From: Bacillota bacterium
GTDB taxonomy: Bacteria > Bacillota > Clostridia > Christensenellales > Aristaeellaceae
Length of the DNA stretch: 64,000 nt
Direction of reading: 5' to 3'
Assembly (NCBI GenBank): GCA_023425025.1
Contig: JAFADG010000020.1
Location: 1 to 64,000, forward strand
Shown piece by piece: positions 60,357-64,000 of the stretch. The position numbers and the translations under genes are program-made. Within the stretch, counting starts at the first letter, position 1; the number at the start of each line of letters is the position of its first letter. The notes below the pieces were generated by a model. That model made no database searches and was not told where the DNA came from. It saw only the letters and a program-made list of their open reading frames with translations.

Positions 60357-60386
60357 TTGACAAGGGTTTTCTTCCCATATTACAAT
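60357..60386 (+). promoter_or_regulatory. Promoter of the SH3 protein gene
   Basis: TTGACA (60357-60362), 18-bp spacer, TACAAT (60381-60386), about 120 bp before the start codon. The leader has no obvious structure. Confidence 0.6.
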
Positions 60387-60506
60387 GAAATACAGATATT
60401 GATTGGGAAATATACGAAACAGCGTTTGCCGAAATTTCCTTTTTTCTGCTGCCATAAGCTTACGTCCGGGAACAATTTCAAATCATTGTGAAAGACGGTG
60501 GCGTTT

Positions 60507-61241
60507 ATGCGAAGGTTTCTTTTGATATTCATGGTTGCGCTATGCTTTCTTTCCGCTGCCAGGGCCCAGACGCTGGAACCCGGCAGTACGGGCGTGCCCA
60601 TCACCGGTGTGATTTCGGCAGCCGAGGGCGCAAACGTATATAGCCAGCCCATGGGGACCGCCGAGGCGGTTGCCGCCTGGCCCCAGGGAACGGCTCTCAC
60701 CGTGGAAACCCTGGGCATCTATTGGTGCCGCGTTACCGACGGAACGGTATCCGGCTATGTGCCGACAGTCGCCTTGTTTCTTAATGACTGGGGAACGTTT
60801 GACCCCGCGGGAGAAAATGCTGCAAAAGCGCCGCGGTTTGTGGTTTTTGACAAAGGCGTTGTTGCCGGCGCGGCCTGGACGCTGACGCTTAGGGAGAAGC
60901 CCGACCGCAAAGGCAAAAAGATGGATGTGTATGTCTGGGGAACCATCATGATCCCCCTTAAGCAAGGCAAGGAATATACGCTGGTGCATGTGGGGGACAA
61001 GGTGGGTTACCTGCTTACCAAATATATCACTCCCCAGCAGGAAGCACAGAAGCCCGCCCAATATGCCGTCATCGACAATAAGGACAGGGTGGCTTTGCGC
61101 TACAACCGTTCCCGCCATATTACCTACCTGGAGCCTGGCACCGTGGTGACGCTGATCTCAGATAGCAACGGATGGTCCTTTGTAGAGGTGGGCGGATGGC
61201 AGGGGTATATCGTATCCACTTTTTTGAAGGTACTCAAATAG
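60507..61241 (+). CDS. Exported SH3-domain protein
   Basis: A 244-residue secreted protein: signal peptide 1-20 (LCFLSAARAQ), then three bacterial SH3-like repeats at about 30-90 (VYSQPMGTAEAV, IYWCRVTDGTVSGYV), 115-175 (LTLREKPDRKG, VHVGDKVGYLL) and 185-244 (VALRYNRSRH, GWSFVEVGGWQGYI). Such repeats bind cell-wall peptides. No catalytic domain is present, so it is a wall-binding or adaptor protein. ATG at 60507 is preferred over GTG at 60498, which lies inside the ribosome site. Confidence 0.82.
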   Translation: MRRFLLIFMVALCFLSAARAQTLEPGSTGVPITGVISAAEGANVYSQPMGTAEAVAAWPQGTALTVETLGIYWCRVTDGTVSGYVPTVALFLNDWGTFDPAGENAAKAPRFVVFDKGVVAGAAWTLTLREKPDRKGKKMDVYVWGTIMIPLKQGKEYTLVHVGDKVGYLLTKYITPQQEAQKPAQYAVIDNKDRVALRYNRSRHITYLEPGTVVTLISDSNGWSFVEVGGWQGYIVSTFLKVLK

Positions 61242-61269
61242 CGCCTGTCCATGGCTCGCGGTTGTACGG

Positions 61270-62148
61270 TCATGCCCTGCGCCAGGTAAGCATATTGCCG
61301 GAAAAATCGGCCAGCAGTTCTCCCTTGTCATGCAGATGCGAAATATACGACCGCAGGGTGCTGCCCACCAGGACATATTGGTTGAAGTCCAGGTGCAGGC
61401 CGTAGTGATCGAACACTTTTTTCAACAGGGATTCAAAGGTGACAGGCTCCGCGCAGGCTTCCCGGATGAACGCCATGATCTCATGGGCCTTTTGCATGTT
61501 CAAATTCGCAAGAGCCTGTATATCTTCGCAGGGCTCCGCGTGGGCAGGCACGAACAGCCTGCCCGCAAGCGCCTTCACGGCCTCCAGGGATTGCAAATAC
61601 CCCTGCACGTCGTACAGATATGTGATATGATACTTTTGCAACACGGCCTCGCTGCTCAGGCTGTCGGCCAGGAACCAGACGCCGTCGCAGGTCCTGATGG
61701 CGGCCATGGCCATGCTGTGGCCGTCCAGCCGCTGCATAAAAAGCCCCTCCGGCAGCACAGCCTGCGTCAGTTCCTGCACGCTGCTTTCCTGGGCCAGCAG
61801 AAACTTGTTGCGCAATTCCTGCATGGGGAATCCGCCATAGAGCATGGAGGATTCCAGTATGGGATGCCGGACAAACGCCTGCTCGGCGCCGGGGGCCCAG
61901 ATGCGGCAGCCCGTCCGCTGCTGGAGCAGGCTGTTGCCGCCGATGTGATCGGCGTGGGAATGGGTGTTGATGATCATTTTCAGGGACCAGCCGTTGGCCT
62001 CCAATATTTTGAGGACTTTTTTCCCGGCTTCCTTGTCGTTTCCGCTGTCGATCAGGCATACCCCGTTATCATCAATGACATAAACGCCCATTCGGGCAGG
62101 GCAGTTGATGTAATAAGTCCGTTGTCCAACCTGCACCAATTCGTACAT
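61270..62148 (-). CDS. MBL-fold metallo-hydrolase
   Basis: A 292-residue metallo-beta-lactamase-fold protein. The dinuclear metal site is seen as THSHADHIGG, a later AxxFLADSL Asp block and PAHAEP. The N-terminus MGVYVIDDNGVCLIDSGN is typical for the glyoxalase II/lactonase-like branch. The C-terminal 80 residues are helical (NLNMQKAHEIMAFIREA). Substrate unknown. GGGAGGA precedes the ATG. It is divergent from the cysteine-desulfidase-like gene. Confidence 0.85.
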   Translation of the reverse strand: MYELVQVGQRTYYINCPARMGVYVIDDNGVCLIDSGNDKEAGKKVLKILEANGWSLKMIINTHSHADHIGGNSLLQQRTGCRIWAPGAEQAFVRHPILESSMLYGGFPMQELRNKFLLAQESSVQELTQAVLPEGLFMQRLDGHSMAMAAIRTCDGVWFLADSLSSEAVLQKYHITYLYDVQGYLQSLEAVKALAGRLFVPAHAEPCEDIQALANLNMQKAHEIMAFIREACAEPVTFESLLKKVFDHYGLHLDFNQYVLVGSTLRSYISHLHDKGELLADFSGNMLTWRRA

Positions 62149-62244
62149 TTGTGTTCCTCCCGTCCGTGTGTACTGTATACAACGGGAATATTATACGATA
62201 CAATATCTGTGGATGGCAACAAAACGGAAGGCGGCGAGCGCGTC

Positions 62245-63519
62245 ATGCATCTAAAGGGCGCAAGGTATTGGGATTATGTCAGGATTCTCAAAGAGGAACT
62301 GGTGCCGGCCACCGGCTGTACGGAGCCCATCGCCCTGGCCTATGCCGCCGCAAAGGCGAGGGAAGTGCTGGGCGTAACGCCATCCATGAGCCTTGCCGAA
62401 GTCAGCGGCAACATTGTCAAAAACGTGAAAAGCGTGATCGTGCCCAATACCGGCGGCTTGAAAGGCATTGGCGCGGCGGTGGCGGCCGGCATCGTCGCGG
62501 GGGACGCTTCCAGGATATTGGAGGTTTTATCCGGCTGCCGGGAAGAGGACAAGCCCAGAATCAAGGCGTATCTTGACGCCCATGCGTGCCGCGTCATTCC
62601 CTATGAGGGCGACCTGGTTTTCTACATTGCCGTTACAGTGTATAGTGGCGATGCTTCTGCCAGGGTTGTGATTGAAAACTACCACACCAACATTGTCTGC
62701 ATTGAAAAAAACGGGCATGTCTTGTTTCAGGCCGGAGCGGAAGCCAATAACCTGCGCCTGACCGACCGCAGCGTACTGAACGTAAAGGATATTGTCGCTT
62801 TTGCCGATCAGGCCGATATGGACGATATTGCCGATGTGATTGAGCGGCAGATCAAATACAACAGCGCCATCGCCGCCGAAGGTTTGAACGGGGAGTGGGG
62901 CGCCAACATCGGCCGAATCCTCCTGAACACCTATGGCTATGATGTGAAGATCCGGGCGCGGGCCATGGCCGCCGCCGGGTCGGACGCCAGAATGGGCGGC
63001 TGTGAAAAGCCGGTGATCATCCTCTCCGGCAGCGGGAACCAAAGCCTGACGGCGTCGCTGCCGGTGATTGAATACGCGAAGGAGTATGATGTTTCCAGGG
63101 AGCGGCTGATTCGGGCGGTGGCGCTTTCGGACCTTGTGACCATCCACCAAAAAACAAGCATCGGCCGGCTGTCCGCCTTCTGCGGGGCCGTCAGCGCCGG
63201 CTGTGCCGCCGGCGCCGGCATTGCCTACCTGCTGGGCGGCGGCTATGAAACCGTTGCCCATACGGTGGTCAACGCGCTGGCCATCGTATCCGGCATGGTG
63301 TGCGACGGGGCGAAATCCTCCTGCGCGGCCAAGATTGCCTCGGCGGTGGACGCGGGCATTGTGGGCCTTAGCATGTATGAAAACGGCCGGGAATTTGTGA
63401 GCGGCGACGGCATCATCACCCACGGCGTGGACAATACCATCGCCAACGTAGGCCGCATGGCCAGCCGGGGCATGCGGGAAACCGACAGGGAAATCATACG
63501 GATCATGGTGGAGTGCTGA
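62245..63519 (+). CDS. L-cysteine desulfidase / UPF0597 (YhaM, CyuA-like) family protein
   Basis: A 424-residue family member of the serine dehydratase alpha-like fold, known as L-cysteine desulfidase that uses a [4Fe-4S] cluster to release sulfide, pyruvate and ammonia. Conserved cysteines are in VPATGCTEPIALAYAAAK near residue 25 and in MVCDGAKSSCA plus the nearby FCGAVSAGCAAGAG. The true start is ATG at 62245; the frame is open far upstream antisense to the MBL gene. It probably catabolises cysteine. Confidence 0.9.
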   Translation: MHLKGARYWDYVRILKEELVPATGCTEPIALAYAAAKAREVLGVTPSMSLAEVSGNIVKNVKSVIVPNTGGLKGIGAAVAAGIVAGDASRILEVLSGCREEDKPRIKAYLDAHACRVIPYEGDLVFYIAVTVYSGDASARVVIENYHTNIVCIEKNGHVLFQAGAEANNLRLTDRSVLNVKDIVAFADQADMDDIADVIERQIKYNSAIAAEGLNGEWGANIGRILLNTYGYDVKIRARAMAAAGSDARMGGCEKPVIILSGSGNQSLTASLPVIEYAKEYDVSRERLIRAVALSDLVTIHQKTSIGRLSAFCGAVSAGCAAGAGIAYLLGGGYETVAHTVVNALAIVSGMVCDGAKSSCAAKIASAVDAGIVGLSMYENGREFVSGDGIITHGVDNTIANVGRMASRGMRETDREIIRIMVEC

Positions 63520-63570
63520 AGCTGGCCGATGCAATAAAAATGAGTTGTACAAAAGTTTTTGAGGGGATCC

Positions 63571-64000
63571 ATGAGACGCTGCTATTATACTGATTCCATA
63601 TCTGATTTTCTGAAAAAAGACAGTTATGCCATCTTTGGCGGGATTACAGCCCATGATCCGTTTGCGGCGGATGATCTGCAAAAGAACACCTGGAGGGCGG
63701 AAATTGAAATATTGAAGCGTGAGCTGGCAAATATGCCGGACGGCCACGTTCTGTTGGAATATACCATTCCGCGCATCGGCGAGCGAATAGACGGCGTCGT
63801 GCTGTATCAAGGCATCGTGTTCCTGCTGGAATTCAAGGTGGGCGATACTGCCTATACAAAAGCGGCTATGGAGCAGGTGCTGGATTACGCATTGGACCTG
63901 CGCTGCTTCCACAAGGAAAGCCACAGGGCATTCCTTGTGCCGGTTCTTGTGGCCACGCAGGCGCCATACATGCCGTCGCAAATACAGCTTGTGGATTTTG
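63571..64000 (+). CDS. N-terminus of a DUF2075-type nuclease-helicase (cut by window end)
   Basis: 143 residues are visible. The pattern LLEYTIPRIGERIDGVVLYQGIVFLLEFK gives a PD-(D/E)xK nuclease core: Glu63, Asp74 and Glu87-F-Lys89, followed by a QVLDYALDL helix. This N-terminal domain precedes a superfamily-1 helicase-like DUF2075 domain in its known relatives, which are often seen in defence or mobile regions; the helicase part lies beyond the window. GAGGGG precedes the ATG at 63571. Confidence 0.65.
   Translation, partial: MRRCYYTDSISDFLKKDSYAIFGGITAHDPFAADDLQKNTWRAEIEILKRELANMPDGHVLLEYTIPRIGERIDGVVLYQGIVFLLEFKVGDTAYTKAAMEQVLDYALDLRCFHKESHRAFLVPVLVATQAPYMPSQIQLVDF

Noticed and set aside
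61330..62244. Plus-strand extension of the cysteine-desulfidase-like gene
   Set aside because: It is antisense to the MBL hydrolase; the family start is at 62245.

Overview
The window reads as a chromosomal segment of an anaerobic Bacillota, class Clostridia. Support comes from strong GGAGG-type ribosome binding sites with frequent TTG and GTG starts, a ferredoxin-type 2-oxoacid oxidoreductase, clostridial conserved small genes (DUF951, RlmH, WalJ/YycJ, YpzJ-like zinc ribbon), several signal peptidases I and an AdhR/NmlR-type MerR regulator. GC looks moderately high. Exported proteins with signal peptides ending in A-E-G or G-E-G, and CUT1 binding proteins without a lipobox cysteine, fit lineages such as Christensenellales, but that placement is inference. 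I saw no rRNA, tRNA, CRISPR array, transposase or phage module.

Layout. (1) 0.2-2.3 kb, minus: 2-hydroxyacid dehydrogenase plus an orphan PTS-IIC-like membrane protein. (2) 2.5-12.5 kb, plus: an alpha-mannan utilisation locus with a GntR/LacI-type regulator, CUT1 ABC importer, GH76 endo-alpha-1,6-mannanase, GH38 alpha-mannosidase and GH125 exo-alpha-1,6-mannosidase. All three hydrolases lack signal peptides, so the logic is import first, digest inside. (3) 12.6-20.7 kb: a divergent AraC regulator and a LplB/LplC-type importer, GH105 and GH112 phosphorylase set, best read as rhamnogalacturonan-I fragment use. (4) 20.8-23.1 kb: GH4 alpha-galactosidase with a divergent AraC regulator. (5) 23-25 kb: beta-lactamase-fold serine hydrolase and a cytidylate-kinase-like protein. 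(6) 25-30.5 kb: a complete Liv-type branched-chain amino acid ABC operon behind a strong promoter and an attenuator-like leader. (7) 30.5-39.3 kb: envelope and secretion block with two exported paralogues, a VanY-like carboxypeptidase, three signal peptidases I and an ECF sigma factor with its own ECF-type promoter. (8) 39.5-43.1 kb: FHA, FtsW/RodA and class B PBP operon. (9) 43.4-49 kb: housekeeping genes (YycJ, CPBP protease, RlmH) and KorAB. (10) 49-53.4 kb: L,D-transpeptidase, and a MerR-controlled aldo/keto reductase plus Fe-alcohol dehydrogenase pair with a textbook 19-bp-spacer promoter. (11) 53.6-64 kb: large membrane protein, thioredoxin-reductase-like fusion, NCS2 purine permease, SLC13-type permease, SH3 protein, MBL hydrolase, cysteine-desulfidase-family protein and the start of a DUF2075-type nuclease-helicase cut by the window end.

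The intergenic DNA is unusually structured. There are two families of repeated hairpin elements, each seen twice, a 142-bp fold-back element, a hairpin-dense 300-bp block, and a strong hairpin directly after all three ABC binding-protein genes. The most promising unexplained items are the Liv leader (mutually exclusive hairpins, no riboswitch class I recognise), the ECF sigma/72-residue membrane protein/signal peptidase operon, and the repeated hairpin elements.
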